Part shown: one piece after another, positions 1 to 9,130 of the stretch
Layout: the number at the start of each line of letters is the position of its first letter
How positions within the stretch are numbered: the stretch's first letter is position 1
From: CAIOYC01 sp038327995
GTDB taxonomy: Bacteria; Pseudomonadota; Alphaproteobacteria; Caulobacterales; Caulobacteraceae
Direction of reading: 5' to 3'
DNA length: 64,000 nucleotides
NCBI GenBank assembly: GCA_038327995.1
Contig: JBBQLP010000006.1
Coordinates: forward strand, 15,659 to 79,658
The notes under the pieces: model-generated
The model's database searches: none
The model's input: only the letters and a program-made list of their open reading frames with translations
What the model was told of the DNA's origin: nothing
Made by a program: the position numbers and the translations under genes

Positions 1-201
1 CGCCTCGGTGGCGCGCGTTGCGAGGTCTTCAAGCCCATCGTCCGCTGCGTCGCCACGCACGTGGACCCGGCCACCGGCGAGCGCGACATCGACGTGCTGG
101 AGGCCCTGCGCACCCATATGGGCCATCTGCACTGCGGCCTCTATGTGAGCGTGACCGAGGCGGGCGCGTTAAAAGACGGCGATGCAGCGGAGTTCACCTG
201 A
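1..201 (+). CDS. MOSC domain-containing protein (C-terminal part)
   Basis: The open frame runs in from the window edge and stops at a TGA that overlaps the prmC ATG (ATGA). The 66 visible residues contain KPIVRCVATHVDPATGERD, then a GHLHCGLYVSV segment and a closing EAGALKDGDAAEF. This matches the C-terminal part of MOSC domains, the beta-barrel sulfur-carrier fold of MoCo sulfurase and YiiM-type proteins; the Cys in the VRC motif is the family's conserved cysteine. The 5' part, including any N-terminal beta-barrel domain, lies outside the window. The four-base overlap suggests translational coupling with prmC. The substrate cannot be inferred. Confidence 0.75.
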   Translation, partial: RLGGARCEVFKPIVRCVATHVDPATGERDIDVLEALRTHMGHLHCGLYVSVTEAGALKDGDAAEFT

Positions 202-1094
202 TGACTGAGACACAAACGCCCTCGACCCTCGTCGGAGCCTGGACTGCTGCACGCAAGCGGCTGGGCGACGCAGGTATCGACAGCCCGGCCATCGACGCGC
301 GCTTGTTGCTCGAAGTCGCCGCCGACGTCTCGCGCACCGACATCGTCACCGATCCCCATCGCTCCCTGACACCCGAACAATCGCAAGCCTTCGACGGCTT
401 TCTCGCCCGCCGCGAACGCCGCGAGCCGGTCAGCCAGATCGTTGGCCGCAAAGGATTCTGGAAGATCATTGTCGGGGTCAACAACCACGTCCTGACCCCT
501 CGCCCCGATACCGAAGTGATCGTCGACATCGTGCTGGCGGCGTTCGAGGAGCAGCGACGTTTTTCCATGCTGGATCTCGGCATTGGCTCGGGGGCCATGG
601 CACTGGCGATCCTGGCCGAGCGCCCGCACGCCAAGGCGCTGGGAATCGATATTTCCGAGGAAGCGCTGGCGGTGGCCCGCGACAACGCCGCCAATCTGGG
701 CCTGGATGCGCGGCTCGCCCTGCTCCGCGGCGACTGGACCGAGGGACTGGGCGATGCCGGCTTCGACCTGGTGGTCTCCAACCCCCCCTACATTCCGACA
801 CGGGACATTGAGACGCTGGACCCCGAGGTGCGCGATCACGAGCCGCATTTGGCGCTGGACGGCGGAGCGGACGGGCTGGACGCCTATCGCCGCCTCGCGC
901 CCGAGGTGCTGCGCGTGCTGCGGGGCGACGGGGTGTTCGCATTCGAGATCGGCCATGACCAGGCGGCGGCGGTGCGCGCGATCCTGAGCGAGGCGGGAGC
1001 GGAGGATTTGCGCACCCACCGCGACCTCGCCCTGCGCGACCGGGTTGTCACCGGTTCCAAGAAACCCCTTGGAAATCCCTTCCCGAATCGCTAG
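201..1094 (+). CDS. prmC: Peptide chain release factor N5-glutamine methyltransferase PrmC (HemK)
   Basis: PrmC methylates the Gln of the GGQ motif in release factors RF1 and RF2, using SAM, in the cytoplasm. The 297-residue protein has the PrmC N-terminal helical domain (about 1-85), a TPRPDTE segment before the methyltransferase core, the SAM-binding DLGIGSGA (about 124-131) and the diagnostic SNPPYIPT catalytic motif (about 192-199). The ATG at 201 overlaps the upstream stop. A longer frame from 18 exists but lies inside the MOSC gene in another phase. The length fits the family (about 280-300). The neighbours lysC, ubiG and DUF4167 resemble the order I recall from Caulobacter. Confidence 0.95.
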   Translation: MTETQTPSTLVGAWTAARKRLGDAGIDSPAIDARLLLEVAADVSRTDIVTDPHRSLTPEQSQAFDGFLARRERREPVSQIVGRKGFWKIIVGVNNHVLTPRPDTEVIVDIVLAAFEEQRRFSMLDLGIGSGAMALAILAERPHAKALGIDISEEALAVARDNAANLGLDARLALLRGDWTEGLGDAGFDLVVSNPPYIPTRDIETLDPEVRDHEPHLALDGGADGLDAYRRLAPEVLRVLRGDGVFAFEIGHDQAAAVRAILSEAGAEDLRTHRDLALRDRVVTGSKKPLGNPFPNR

Positions 1095-1326
1095 ATAGGC
1101 CCTGTCTCCACTAAACATGACGATGCCTCCCAAGTCGCAGGACATGGAGCGGCTATCGGCCTGAGGGGGCGCTAGGAAGGGGCCTTGGCCCGGTCCGGAG
1201 CGGAGACCGACACTATAGGCGATGTCGACTTTATACGGCGAATCCCGCCGTTCGCCTTTTGCGAACGCGACGGTTCGCCGTCCGTCCAACCCCACACACA
1301 TAAAAGACAGCGTACGGCTTCGCACG

Positions 1327-2343
1327 ATGAGAGACTTCAAGGGAATGAAACGCCAGCGCGGTCGCAACCGCAGCGGCAACACGGGCAGCGGCGGGGGCAA
1401 GCCGCAGCAGAACGCCAACCGGGCCTTCGATTCCACCGGCCCCGAGAACATCAAGGTGCGGGGCCACGCCCAGCACGTGTTCGAGAAATACCAGCAGCTC
1501 GCCAGAGATGCGACCTCGTCCGGTGACCGGGTGCTGGCGGAGAACTTCCTCCAACACGCCGAACACTATTTCCGCGTCCTGCGCACCATCCAGCCCAATC
1601 GCCCGGTGTCTGATTTCGTGGCGCGCGACACCTACGGCTCCAACTACGACATCGATTTCGAGGACGAGAGCGGCGCCCAGGCCGACCCGGAGCCTCAACC
1701 CTCCGAAGGTCAACAGGACGGGGAGAGTGCGTCCTCCGAGCGCTCCGATTACCAGGGTCAGCCTCGCGAGAACCGGGACAACCAGAACCGCGATCAGGGC
1801 CAATACCGCGACCAGAACCAGAACCGGAACGATCAGAACCGGAATGACCAGAATCGCGGCGAGCGCCAGCAACGGAATCGCTACGAAGGCCAGAATGATC
1901 GCAACCAAGGCGACCGCAATCAGAACGACCGCAATCGGGGGGACTTCCGCCGCGATGAACGCGCGCCCCGCACTGAAGGCGGCGACACGACCGAGGTTCG
2001 CGAGGACCGCAACGTCCAGCGTGAACCACGCAGCGACCGGGGCGGTGATCGCTCCGAGGGTCGCCGCGAACGCAGCTATGAGCCGCGCGGCGAACGCTCC
2101 GATCCTCTTGCGGTAATCGAGCCGCGGGCCTCACCGCTGGTGAGAGCGACCTCCGAAGTCTCCGAGCCTGTGCGTGAAGACACCGGCGGCGTCTTGCGCT
2201 CGCAGGACGGCAGCGTCAGCCATGCCCCGGCCTTCTTGCAGGCTTCCCCTGCGGCTGCGTCTGACGACACCCCTGTAAAACGCCCCCGCGGTCGCCCTCG
2301 CAAGACTCCCGCGACGGACGCCCCGGCGAGCGACGACGCATAA
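1327..2343 (+). CDS. DUF4167 domain protein with low-complexity RNA-binding-like tail
   Basis: The first 85 residues are a DUF4167 domain: an RGRNR-rich start, then NIKVRGHAQHVFEKYQQLAR and an AENFLQHAEHYFRVL helix. This domain is almost confined to alphaproteobacteria and often sits next to prmC/prfA, as here. Residues about 135-255 are extremely rich in Asn, Gln, Arg, Asp and Gly, with tandem QNRNDQNRND units, so the middle is probably disordered. The C terminus carries KRPRGRPRK, an AT-hook-like motif. The ATG at 1327 was chosen because the domain begins directly after it; ATG 1345 and an upstream in-frame ATG at 1222 are alternatives. The function is unknown; nucleic-acid binding is inferred from composition only. 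Confidence 0.85.
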   Translation: MRDFKGMKRQRGRNRSGNTGSGGGKPQQNANRAFDSTGPENIKVRGHAQHVFEKYQQLARDATSSGDRVLAENFLQHAEHYFRVLRTIQPNRPVSDFVARDTYGSNYDIDFEDESGAQADPEPQPSEGQQDGESASSERSDYQGQPRENRDNQNRDQGQYRDQNQNRNDQNRNDQNRGERQQRNRYEGQNDRNQGDRNQNDRNRGDFRRDERAPRTEGGDTTEVREDRNVQREPRSDRGGDRSEGRRERSYEPRGERSDPLAVIEPRASPLVRATSEVSEPVREDTGGVLRSQDGSVSHAPAFLQASPAAASDDTPVKRPRGRPRKTPATDAPASDDA

Positions 2344-2344
2344 T

Positions 2345-2367
2345 TCTCCCTCTCGCGCAACGGGAGA
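2345..2367. terminator. Possible bidirectional hairpin between convergent genes
   Basis: TCTCCC and GGGAGA form a 6-bp stem with an 11-nt loop in the 28-bp gap between the DUF4167 stop and the convergent stop at 2372. No long T-run follows on either strand, so terminator function is inferred from position. Confidence 0.35.
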
Positions 2368-2371
2368 GAGG

Positions 2372-2797
2372 CTATTTCGTCTGTCGCTGCGTGGTCATCT
2401 CAAGCGGGCGCAGGTCCAGCTTGTTGTCGAGCGCCTTGCGCTGGTTGTCGAAATAGAGCCGCCAGTGCACGCCCGACAGGCTGCCTGCGCTGCGGATTGC
2501 CTCGTTGTCAACGAAGATGAAGCGGCCCTGAAAGGCGCCGGTCAGGGTCGCGCCGGTGTGGTTGTGGATGCGCTCAAGATCGGCGGCGCAGGCTTCCAGC
2601 CCCGACGTGTCCCGCGCAATGGCCACGAACTGCGGGCTCGATCCCGGCGCGTTCATGCGCCAGCATATCCCGGGCTCCAGCGGCGCCTCGATCTGCGTTT
2701 GCTGGACCCAAAGGATACCCGCGCCAATCACTAGGAAGGCCAGCACGGCGAACCCCGCCAGCCAACGGAAGAAGATGAAGGGCCGTGCGGTCGCCAT
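2372..2797 (-). CDS. Membrane-anchored hypothetical protein
   Basis: The predicted protein has about 141 residues. A short N terminus (MATARPFIFF) is followed by one strongly hydrophobic segment (WLAGFAVLAFLVIGAGILWV, about residues 12-31). A soluble, presumably periplasmic domain follows, with one early Cys (PGICWRMN), a second Cys (LEACAADLE) and a W/Y-rich end. A TTG at 2806 would extend it by three residues and overlap the ubiG stop; ATG 2797 is simpler. It lies immediately downstream of ubiG on the same strand, so co-transcription is likely. I do not recognise the family. The two cysteines could form a disulfide if the domain is exported. Confidence 0.7.
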   Translation of the reverse strand: MATARPFIFFRWLAGFAVLAFLVIGAGILWVQQTQIEAPLEPGICWRMNAPGSSPQFVAIARDTSGLEACAADLERIHNHTGATLTGAFQGRFIFVDNEAIRSAGSLSGVHWRLYFDNQRKALDNKLDLRPLEMTTQRQTK

Positions 2798-2802
2798 CCG
2801 GC

Positions 2803-3564
2803 TCAACCCTCTCGCGGCTTCGCGACCGTCATCATGAAGTTGATCCCGCAGTCCTGCGAGCGCGACCAGCGGTCAGCGAGCGGATCGTAGGCTGTGCCGA
2901 ACGGTCCGTCGACCTGAAGCGCCTCCCCGGCGAGAAAGCCCCTGATCTCCTCCGGTTTCAGGAACTTCGACCAGTCGTGCGCCCCCCGCGGCAACCAGCC
3001 CAGAACGTATTCCGCGCCGATCTTCGCAAATGCCAGAGCACGAAGGGTCCGGTTCAAGGTGGCGACGATCATCAGTCCGCCCGGCGCCAGAAGCTTGGCG
3101 CAGTCCCGCAGATAGGCGCCCGGATCGGCCACGTGCTCGATCACCTCCATGTTGAGTATCAGGTCGAAGGGCGCCTCGCCTGAAGCCAGAAGGTTTTCCG
3201 CCGTGGTCGCCCGGTAGTCGATGTCTAGCCCCGTCGTTTCCGCATGGGCTGCGGCGACGCCGATGTTGCGGGCGGAGGCGTCCACCCCCGTCACCGTAAA
3301 GCCCAGGCGGGTCATCGGCTCGCAGAGCAGCCCGCCGCCGCAGCCGATGTCGAGCAATCTCAATCCCTCGAACGGCTGCGCCGCGCTCCCGTCCCGTCCG
3401 AACCGCGCCAGGGCCTGCTCGCGGATGAAGCCGAGGCGGATGGGGTTGAACTTGTGCAGCGGTGCGAACTTGCCGCGCGGGTCCCACCATTGTTCGGCGA
3501 TGCCAGCGAAGAGCGCCACTTCCGATGGATCGACGCTGGAGCCCTGCACTGCATCGCCGTCCAT
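2803..3564 (-). CDS. ubiG: Bifunctional 2-polyprenyl-6-hydroxyphenol methylase / 3-demethylubiquinol 3-O-methyltransferase UbiG
   Basis: UbiG carries out both O-methylations of ubiquinone biosynthesis with SAM. The 253-residue protein contains EQWWDPRGKFAPLHKFNPIR near the N terminus, the hallmark of UbiG, then the SAM motif LLDIGCGGGLLCEPM. VEIIDY-like elements are replaced by NMEVIEHVADP, and GLMIVATLNRT and FLKPEEI follow. ATG 3564 has a GGGAG about 6 nt upstream, so it is preferred over an in-frame ATG seven codons earlier. It is divergent from lysC and followed at once by the small membrane-protein gene. Confidence 0.95.
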   Translation of the reverse strand: MDGDAVQGSSVDPSEVALFAGIAEQWWDPRGKFAPLHKFNPIRLGFIREQALARFGRDGSAAQPFEGLRLLDIGCGGGLLCEPMTRLGFTVTGVDASARNIGVAAAHAETTGLDIDYRATTAENLLASGEAPFDLILNMEVIEHVADPGAYLRDCAKLLAPGGLMIVATLNRTLRALAFAKIGAEYVLGWLPRGAHDWSKFLKPEEIRGFLAGEALQVDGPFGTAYDPLADRWSRSQDCGINFMMTVAKPREG

Positions 3565-3690
3565 CACCGTCTCCCGCTTTCGCAACAGGGGGCTTTCTTA
3601 CCGGCCCGCGCGCCGCTAGAAGCGCCATCTTGCGCTGCAAATGGCTTCATACGCCATGTTCGGCAAGTCCATTCCTATGATGGAGCCACC

Positions 3691-4947
3691 GTGGCCCGGC
3701 TGGTGATGAAATTCGGCGGCACCTCCGTCGCCGACATGGAGCGGATCGCCCGGGTCGCGCGGCTGGTGGCGGCTGAGCAAGCCGCGGGACACGAGGTGGC
3801 CGTGGTGGTCTCCGCCATGGCCGGGCAGACCAATCAACTTGTGGCATGGACCGACGCCGCCGGGCGGGCGGCGCAGGGCATCCCCAGCTCGGACGACGAA
3901 TACGACCTAGTGGTCGCCTCGGGCGAACAGGTGACGGCGGGGCTTCTGTCCATGACCCTGCGCCACATGGGGCTCAGAGCCCGCTCCTGGGTCGGCTGGC
4001 AGATCCCTATCCTTACCGACGACGCGCATGGCTCGGCCCGCATCGAGGACGTGCCCGCCGATGCGCTGGGCGAGGCCATCGACAGCGGCGAGATCGCGGT
4101 GATCGCGGGGTTCCAGGGCGTTACGCGCAGCGGGCGGATCACCACCCTTGGCCGGGGCGGGTCAGACACCTCCGCCGTCGCCATCGCCGCCGCGCTGAAG
4201 GCGATCCGCTGCGACATCTACACCGACGTGGACGGGGTCTACACCACCGATCCCCGCATCGAGCAACGCGCGCGCCGCTTAGCCAAAATCTCCTACGAGG
4301 AAATGCTGGAAATGGCTTCGCAGGGGGCCAGGGTGCTGCAAACCCGCTCGGTCGAGCTGGCCATGTCCCAACGCGTGGCCTTGCGGGTGCTGTCGAGCTT
4401 TATCGAACCCGGAGAGGCTACTGCGGATACCGGAACCATCGTCTGCGACGAGGAGGAAATTGTGGAAAAGCGCATCGTGAGCGGCGTGGCCTATAGCCGG
4501 GACGAGGCCAAGATCACGCTACTGGGCCTGCCGGATCATCCAGGGGTGTCGTCGAAAATATTCTCGACCCTGGCCGACGCCAACGTCAACGTGGATATGA
4601 TCGTGCAGTCGAGGGCGCGGACCTCAGACACCGCCAACATGACCTTCACCGTGGGCAAGCGCGACGCGGCGCGGGCGGTGGAGTTGATGGAAGGCGTTAA
4701 GGCCGAGGTGGGGTTCGAGGGCTTCAATATCGACGAGGACGTGGCCAAGGTCTCGGTGATCGGGGTCGGGATGCGAAGCCACACCGGCGTCGCCAAGACC
4801 ATGTTCGGCGCCCTGGCCGACAAGGGGGTGAATATTCAGGTCATCTCCACTTCCGAGATCAAGATCAGCGTGCTGATCGAAAGCGCCTACACGGAACTCG
4901 CGGTCCGGGCGCTGCACGCGGCCTACGGGCTGGATCAGGTGGGGTAG
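3691..4947 (+). CDS. lysC: Aspartate kinase
   Basis: Aspartate kinase catalyses the first step of lysine, threonine and methionine synthesis. The kinase domain begins with LVMKFGGTSVADMERI, and the nucleotide-binding GRGGSDTSAVAIAAAL lies at about residues 151-167. Two ACT domains fill the C-terminal third (about 265-418) and probably bind lysine and/or threonine for feedback inhibition. The start is GTG 3691, with GGAG five bases upstream; this gives 418 residues, normal for single-polypeptide aspartokinases. The longer frame upstream lies opposite ubiG and is not used. The intergenic region 3565-3690 is divergent and should hold both promoters. Confidence 0.95.
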   Translation: MARLVMKFGGTSVADMERIARVARLVAAEQAAGHEVAVVVSAMAGQTNQLVAWTDAAGRAAQGIPSSDDEYDLVVASGEQVTAGLLSMTLRHMGLRARSWVGWQIPILTDDAHGSARIEDVPADALGEAIDSGEIAVIAGFQGVTRSGRITTLGRGGSDTSAVAIAAALKAIRCDIYTDVDGVYTTDPRIEQRARRLAKISYEEMLEMASQGARVLQTRSVELAMSQRVALRVLSSFIEPGEATADTGTIVCDEEEIVEKRIVSGVAYSRDEAKITLLGLPDHPGVSSKIFSTLADANVNVDMIVQSRARTSDTANMTFTVGKRDAARAVELMEGVKAEVGFEGFNIDEDVAKVSVIGVGMRSHTGVAKTMFGALADKGVNIQVISTSEIKISVLIESAYTELAVRALHAAYGLDQVG

Positions 4948-4957
4948 GCATAGCGCT

Positions 4958-7909
4958 TTGGCCTCGCCCCTGCTTCTCGACCGGCTCAAACCCTGCGGCC
5001 CGGTAGTCGACGCCAAGGCGGCGGAGCGGGCGCGGCGCGATCTAGAAGGGGCCGCCAGCACGGACGGTTGGAGTGAAACGTTGGATCGCGCCTGGCCGGC
5101 GCTGGGCCCCATCTTCGCCGCATCGCCCTATCTGGCCGGATTGGCGAGGCGCAACCCCGCCGGGTTGCGCGGTATCCTGGAAGACGACCCCGACACGCGC
5201 CTCGCCGCCATTCTGGCCAGCGCCGCCGAAGCCGCCTCGGGCGACCTACCGACCCTGAAGAGCACGCTCCGAAGGCTGAAGGCCGAGCTTCATCTTCTCA
5301 CGGCGATTTGCGATCTCGGCGGGGTATGGGACCTCGATGCCGTGACGGACGCCCTGACGCGGTTCGCGGACGCCAGCCTTTGCGCGGCGTTGGCTGGGGC
5401 GGCGCGGGCAGAGGTGGAGCATGGGCGGATGATAGCGCCCGCCGATCAGGCGTTGGGCCCCGTGCCCGGTTTCTTCTGCCTCGCGCTCGGCAAGCACGGA
5501 GCGTTCGAGCTGAACTATTCCTCCGACATCGACTTCTCGGTCTTCTATGATCCTGAGCGAATGCCATGCGCGCCCGGCGTCGAACCACAGGCGTTGGCGC
5601 TGCGCCTGACCCAGACCCTCGCCGCTGTCATGCAGGAGCGGACGGCGGACGGATACGTGTTCCGGGTAGACCTGCGGCTACGTCCCGATCCTTCCTCCAC
5701 CCCCGCCGCCATGCCGGTTGAGGCAGCGCTCGACTACTATGAGAACGCTGGCCAGAACTGGGAGCGCGCCGCCATGATCAAGGCGCGCCCCGCAGCGGGC
5801 GACCTCGCGGTGGGCGCAGCCTTCGTGCGCGAACTTCAGCCCTTCATCTGGCGCAGGCATTTGGACTATGCCGCCATCGCTGACATTCAGTCGATCAAGC
5901 AACAGATCCACGTGCACCGAAATCTGCCGGAGGGCGGCAAGGACCGGCTCATGGCGGCGGGGGCGAACCTGAAACTCGGCGCTGGCGGCATCCGCGAGAT
6001 CGAGTTCTTCGTGCAGACCCAGCAGCTTATCTCCGGCGGGCGCGACCCGAGCCTGCGCTCGCCCCGGACGCTTGACGCTCTGGCGGCGCTCACCGAGGCG
6101 GGTCAGGTCAAGCCCAGAGTAAGGGATGAACTCACCGACGCCTACGCAAAGCTTCGCGGGCTGGAGCACCGGGTGCAGATGCTGCATGACGAGCAGACGC
6201 ACAGTTTGCCCGAAGCGGTAGGGGAGCGGAAGCGCGTGGCCACGCTTTCCGGCTTTGCCGATCTGCGCCGGTTCGACGCTCACGTGGTGGCAATCCTGCG
6301 CCGGGTGAACAACCGCTATGGGGAGTTGTTCGCTGAGGCCGAGCCCCTCTCTTCACGCTTTGGCAGCCTGGTGTTCACCGGCGTGGACTACGACCCCGAA
6401 ACGTTGCTCACCCTCGCCCGGATGGGGTTCTCCAACCCGGCGCAGGTCTCCGGTATGATCCGGGGCTGGCACCACGGGCGCATCGCCGCCACCCGGTCTG
6501 CCCGGGCGCGCGAGCTTTTCACCCGCCTCGCCCCGCGCCTCCTCGAGGCCGCCCAAGCCACCGGCGCGCCGGACGCCGCCTTCAATCGGTTTGCCGACTT
6601 CTTCTCGGGACTGAGTTCCGGTGTGCAGGTGCAATCGCTGTTCCTGGCCGAGCCGAAGTTCTTCAACCTTCTGGTCGAGGTGATGGCGTTTGCGCCGAAA
6701 CTGGCGGCCACCTTGGCGCGCAGGCCCGCCGTGCTCGATTCGCTTTTGGGCGCGCGGTTCTTCTCCGCCCTGGACGACGGTGAGGCCGAGACGGCGCTGG
6801 AGCAGGCGGTCGCCTTAGCGCCGGATTTTGAGGCCGCCATGGACGCCGCTCGCCGTGGACACCGCGAGCAGGCCTTCCGCATCGGTGTGCAGGTAATGGC
6901 GGGAACGGCGGACGCGGGGGCGGCGGGCCGGGCGCATACGGCGCTGGCAGACGCCTGCATCCGCTCGCTTTCGGCGGCGGCGCTTCTGGAAGCGGAGCGG
7001 ATGGGAGGCGCTTTTCCGGGGGAGGTGGCGGTGGTGGCGGTGGGCAAGGCAGGCTCCCGCGAGATGACGGCTCGTTCCGACCTAGACTTGATGACGCTCT
7101 ACGCGGCGTCCGATCCTGCGGCGATGTCGGCGACCAAGGGGTGGGGGGCGGAAACCTTCTACGCCCGGTTCACCCAGCGACTGCTTACCGCGCTATCGAC
7201 CCCGACGGGAGAGGGAGAGCTTTACCCGGTGGACCTGCGCCTCCGCCCCTCGGGCTCGGCGGGGCCGGTCGCGGTGAGCCTTGCGGCGCTGGAACGCTAC
7301 TACCAGGGCGAGGCGGAGACCTGGGAGTTCATGGCCCTGACCCGCGCGCGGGTGGTGTGGGCGAGCACCGAGGTGTTTGCCGAACGAGCTTCCGCCGCCA
7401 TCGCCGAAGGCCTGCGCCAGCCCCGCGATCCCCGCAAGACCGCCAACGACGCTCTGGAAATGCGCGCCTTGATGGCGAAGGAAAAACCCCCGGCCCACGC
7501 CTGGGATCTGAAACTGGAAGAAGGCGGTCTGGTGGATATCGAGTTCGCCGCCCAGACGCTGCAACTGGTTCACGCGGACGCGGGCGGACCGCTCGAAGTC
7601 AACACTGGGGCGGCGCTGGAGGCGTTGGCGAGCGCGGGTCTGATCGGCAAGGCGCAGTTTGAAGCGCTCAAGACTGCGTTTATATTGGAGCAGAACCTGG
7701 GGCAGGTGCTGAAAGTAGCGCTGGACGACGATGCCGACCCCCGCGAAGAACCCACCCGCTTCCGCGCCATCCTCGCCAAGACCGGCGGCGCAAAGAGCTT
7801 CGCGGCGCTGGAAGGGCTGCTGGTGAAGCGAAGGGCTGCGGCGCATGAGGCGATGCGCGCGTTGCTCACGGCCCTAGCCAACGCCGGAACCGCCGATCCC
7901 GCCCGTTGA
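4958..7909 (+). CDS. glnE: Bifunctional glutamine synthetase adenylyltransferase / adenylyl-removing enzyme GlnE
   Basis: GlnE adenylylates and deadenylylates glutamine synthetase under PII control. The 983-residue product has the two expected nucleotidyltransferase domains. The N-terminal one has GKHGAFELNYSSDIDF at about residue 178 (adenylyl-removing); the C-terminal one has GKAGSREMTARSDLDLMTLY at about residue 694 (adenylyltransferase). DLRLRPDP and DLRLRPSGSAGP follow each. Both G-S-D-x-D metal sites look intact. The start at TTG 4958, only 10 bp after lysC, is the longest choice; no better start with a Shine-Dalgarno sequence is obvious nearby. The short gap suggests an operon with lysC. 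Confidence 0.95.
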   Translation: MASPLLLDRLKPCGPVVDAKAAERARRDLEGAASTDGWSETLDRAWPALGPIFAASPYLAGLARRNPAGLRGILEDDPDTRLAAILASAAEAASGDLPTLKSTLRRLKAELHLLTAICDLGGVWDLDAVTDALTRFADASLCAALAGAARAEVEHGRMIAPADQALGPVPGFFCLALGKHGAFELNYSSDIDFSVFYDPERMPCAPGVEPQALALRLTQTLAAVMQERTADGYVFRVDLRLRPDPSSTPAAMPVEAALDYYENAGQNWERAAMIKARPAAGDLAVGAAFVRELQPFIWRRHLDYAAIADIQSIKQQIHVHRNLPEGGKDRLMAAGANLKLGAGGIREIEFFVQTQQLISGGRDPSLRSPRTLDALAALTEAGQVKPRVRDELTDAYAKLRGLEHRVQMLHDEQTHSLPEAVGERKRVATLSGFADLRRFDAHVVAILRRVNNRYGELFAEAEPLSSRFGSLVFTGVDYDPETLLTLARMGFSNPAQVSGMIRGWHHGRIAATRSARARELFTRLAPRLLEAAQATGAPDAAFNRFADFFSGLSSGVQVQSLFLAEPKFFNLLVEVMAFAPKLAATLARRPAVLDSLLGARFFSALDDGEAETALEQAVALAPDFEAAMDAARRGHREQAFRIGVQVMAGTADAGAAGRAHTALADACIRSLSAAALLEAERMGGAFPGEVAVVAVGKAGSREMTARSDLDLMTLYAASDPAAMSATKGWGAETFYARFTQRLLTALSTPTGEGELYPVDLRLRPSGSAGPVAVSLAALERYYQGEAETWEFMALTRARVVWASTEVFAERASAAIAEGLRQPRDPRKTANDALEMRALMAKEKPPAHAWDLKLEEGGLVDIEFAAQTLQLVHADAGGPLEVNTGAALEALASAGLIGKAQFEALKTAFILEQNLGQVLKVALDDDADPREEPTRFRAILAKTGGAKSFAALEGLLVKRRAAAHEAMRALLTALANAGTADPAR

Positions 7910-7952
7910 AAGGTCGAAGCGGGCGCACGTGCGCGCCCAGACGGAGTTCCCC

Positions 7953-8462
7953 ATGCGACGTTCCCTCATCCTCGCCGCCGCCCTGATCCTCGCCGCAGGC
8001 GGCGCGGCCACCGGGGCCCAGAAGAGCGGAGGCAAGGCTTTTGCCCACACCGATACGAACGGCGACGGCAAGGTCAGCCTGCAGGAGTTCCTGGCGGCGC
8101 GGGGGCATATCTTTGACCGCATGGACGCCAACCATGACGGAACCATCACCCAGGACGAACTCGCCGCCGCCAGCCAGAAACAGGAGGCCGCCAGTGCGGG
8201 CCGGATGATCCGCAGCGGCAAGGGCGGCGATGAAGGTGAAGGAAAGGGCGGCGGCCAACTCGCCCGGCTGCAAAAGCTGGCTGAACGGGGACCGATCACC
8301 CGCCAGCAGTGGGATGCGATGCTGACCAAGCGGTTCCAGCGCCTCGATACCGGGCACACCGGCTTCATCACCATGGAACAGATGCGGCCAGGCCACGAGG
8401 CTGCGGAGGCGCCCGCCGCCGATTCCACGGTTCCGATGGCGTCGAAGCCACCGAAATCCTGA
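7953..8462 (+). CDS. Secreted EF-hand calcium-binding protein
   Basis: The ATG at 7953 gives a 169-residue protein with a signal peptide (RRSLILAAALILAAGGAATG, likely cut near residue 22). Two canonical EF-hand loops follow, DTNGDGKVSLQEF and DANHDGTITQDEL. A degenerate third, DTGHTGFITMEQM, has Gly/Thr where ligands are expected. An ACGGAG sequence precedes the start by 6 bases, which is why the upstream GTG/ATG choices were rejected. It is the first gene of a tight cluster with an ECF sigma factor (7-bp gap), an anti-sigma candidate and a metal-sensor-like protein. It may be a regulon member or a periplasmic divalent-metal binder. That link is inferred from position. Confidence 0.85.
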   Translation: MRRSLILAAALILAAGGAATGAQKSGGKAFAHTDTNGDGKVSLQEFLAARGHIFDRMDANHDGTITQDELAAASQKQEAASAGRMIRSGKGGDEGEGKGGGQLARLQKLAERGPITRQQWDAMLTKRFQRLDTGHTGFITMEQMRPGHEAAEAPAADSTVPMASKPPKS

Positions 8463-8469
8463 CAAGAAG

Positions 8470-9123
8470 GTGAGCGACGCCGTCCAGTCATTGTCGGTTC
8501 ATCCTCCGTCGGCCACAACAGTGGGCGCGCCGCCTTTCGGGTCGCGCGCGGTGGCGAGGTGGGCCTTGACGTCTCCGGTGTTCGACCCGGACGAGGAATT
8601 GATTGGCCGGGTAGGTCAGGGCGATCCGGCGGCGATCCAGGCGCTGGTGGCGCGCAAATTGTCGCGGATGCTAGCCCTCGCACGCCGGATGCTGGGCGAC
8701 CCTGTTGAGGCCGAGGACGTGGCGCAGGAGGTGTTCGTGCGCGCCTGGAAACAGGCGAAGGTCTGGCAGCCGGGGGCGGGCAAGTTCGACACCTGGATGC
8801 ACCGGGTGGCGATGAACCTCTGCTACGACCGTCTGCGCCGCCGCCGCGAAATCGTTACCGACGAGCCCCCGGAACAGATCGACCCGACCCCGAATGCGGA
8901 AGCCGGGCTGGTCTGCGCCGACATCTCCGCCCGCGTGCAGGCCGCTGTCGCCGTCCTCCCGGAGCGGCAGCGGTCGGCGTTGGTTCTTTGCCACTACCAG
9001 GAACTATCCAATATCGAAGCGGCGGATTTGCTGGGGGTGAGCGTGGAAGCGGTGGAGAGCCTGCTGTCGCGAGCGCGGCGGGCGTTGCGATCCTCGTTGG
9101 CCGATCTGGCGCGGGGCGGATGA
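8470..9123 (+). CDS. ECF-family RNA polymerase sigma factor
   Basis: The protein has 217 residues with a sigma region 2 (LARRMLGDPVEAEDVAQEVFVRAWKQ, about 70-100) and a sigma region 4 helix-turn-helix (LPERQRSALVLCHYQELSNIEAADLLGVSVEAVESLLSRARRAL split across about 163-205). Regions 1 and 3 are absent, as in ECF sigma factors. The start is GTG 8470, preceded by AAGAAG; a start nearer FDPDEELIGRV is possible because the first 40 residues are low in conserved content. The next two genes encode a one-pass membrane protein and a periplasmic-sensor-like protein, so activity is probably controlled by sequestration at the membrane. Confidence 0.92.
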   Translation: MSDAVQSLSVHPPSATTVGAPPFGSRAVARWALTSPVFDPDEELIGRVGQGDPAAIQALVARKLSRMLALARRMLGDPVEAEDVAQEVFVRAWKQAKVWQPGAGKFDTWMHRVAMNLCYDRLRRRREIVTDEPPEQIDPTPNAEAGLVCADISARVQAAVAVLPERQRSALVLCHYQELSNIEAADLLGVSVEAVESLLSRARRALRSSLADLARGG

Positions 9124-9130
9124 GTAGAGC

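Noticed and set aside
141..1454. Long minus-strand ORF opposite prmC
   Set aside because: Low-complexity shadow frame typical of GC-rich DNA; prmC motifs on the plus strand are unambiguous.
1741..1960. Direct-repeat array resembling CRISPR
   Set aside because: The repeats are 9-12 bp coding units (Asn-Gln-Arg-Asp codons) in frame within the DUF4167 gene, without spacers.
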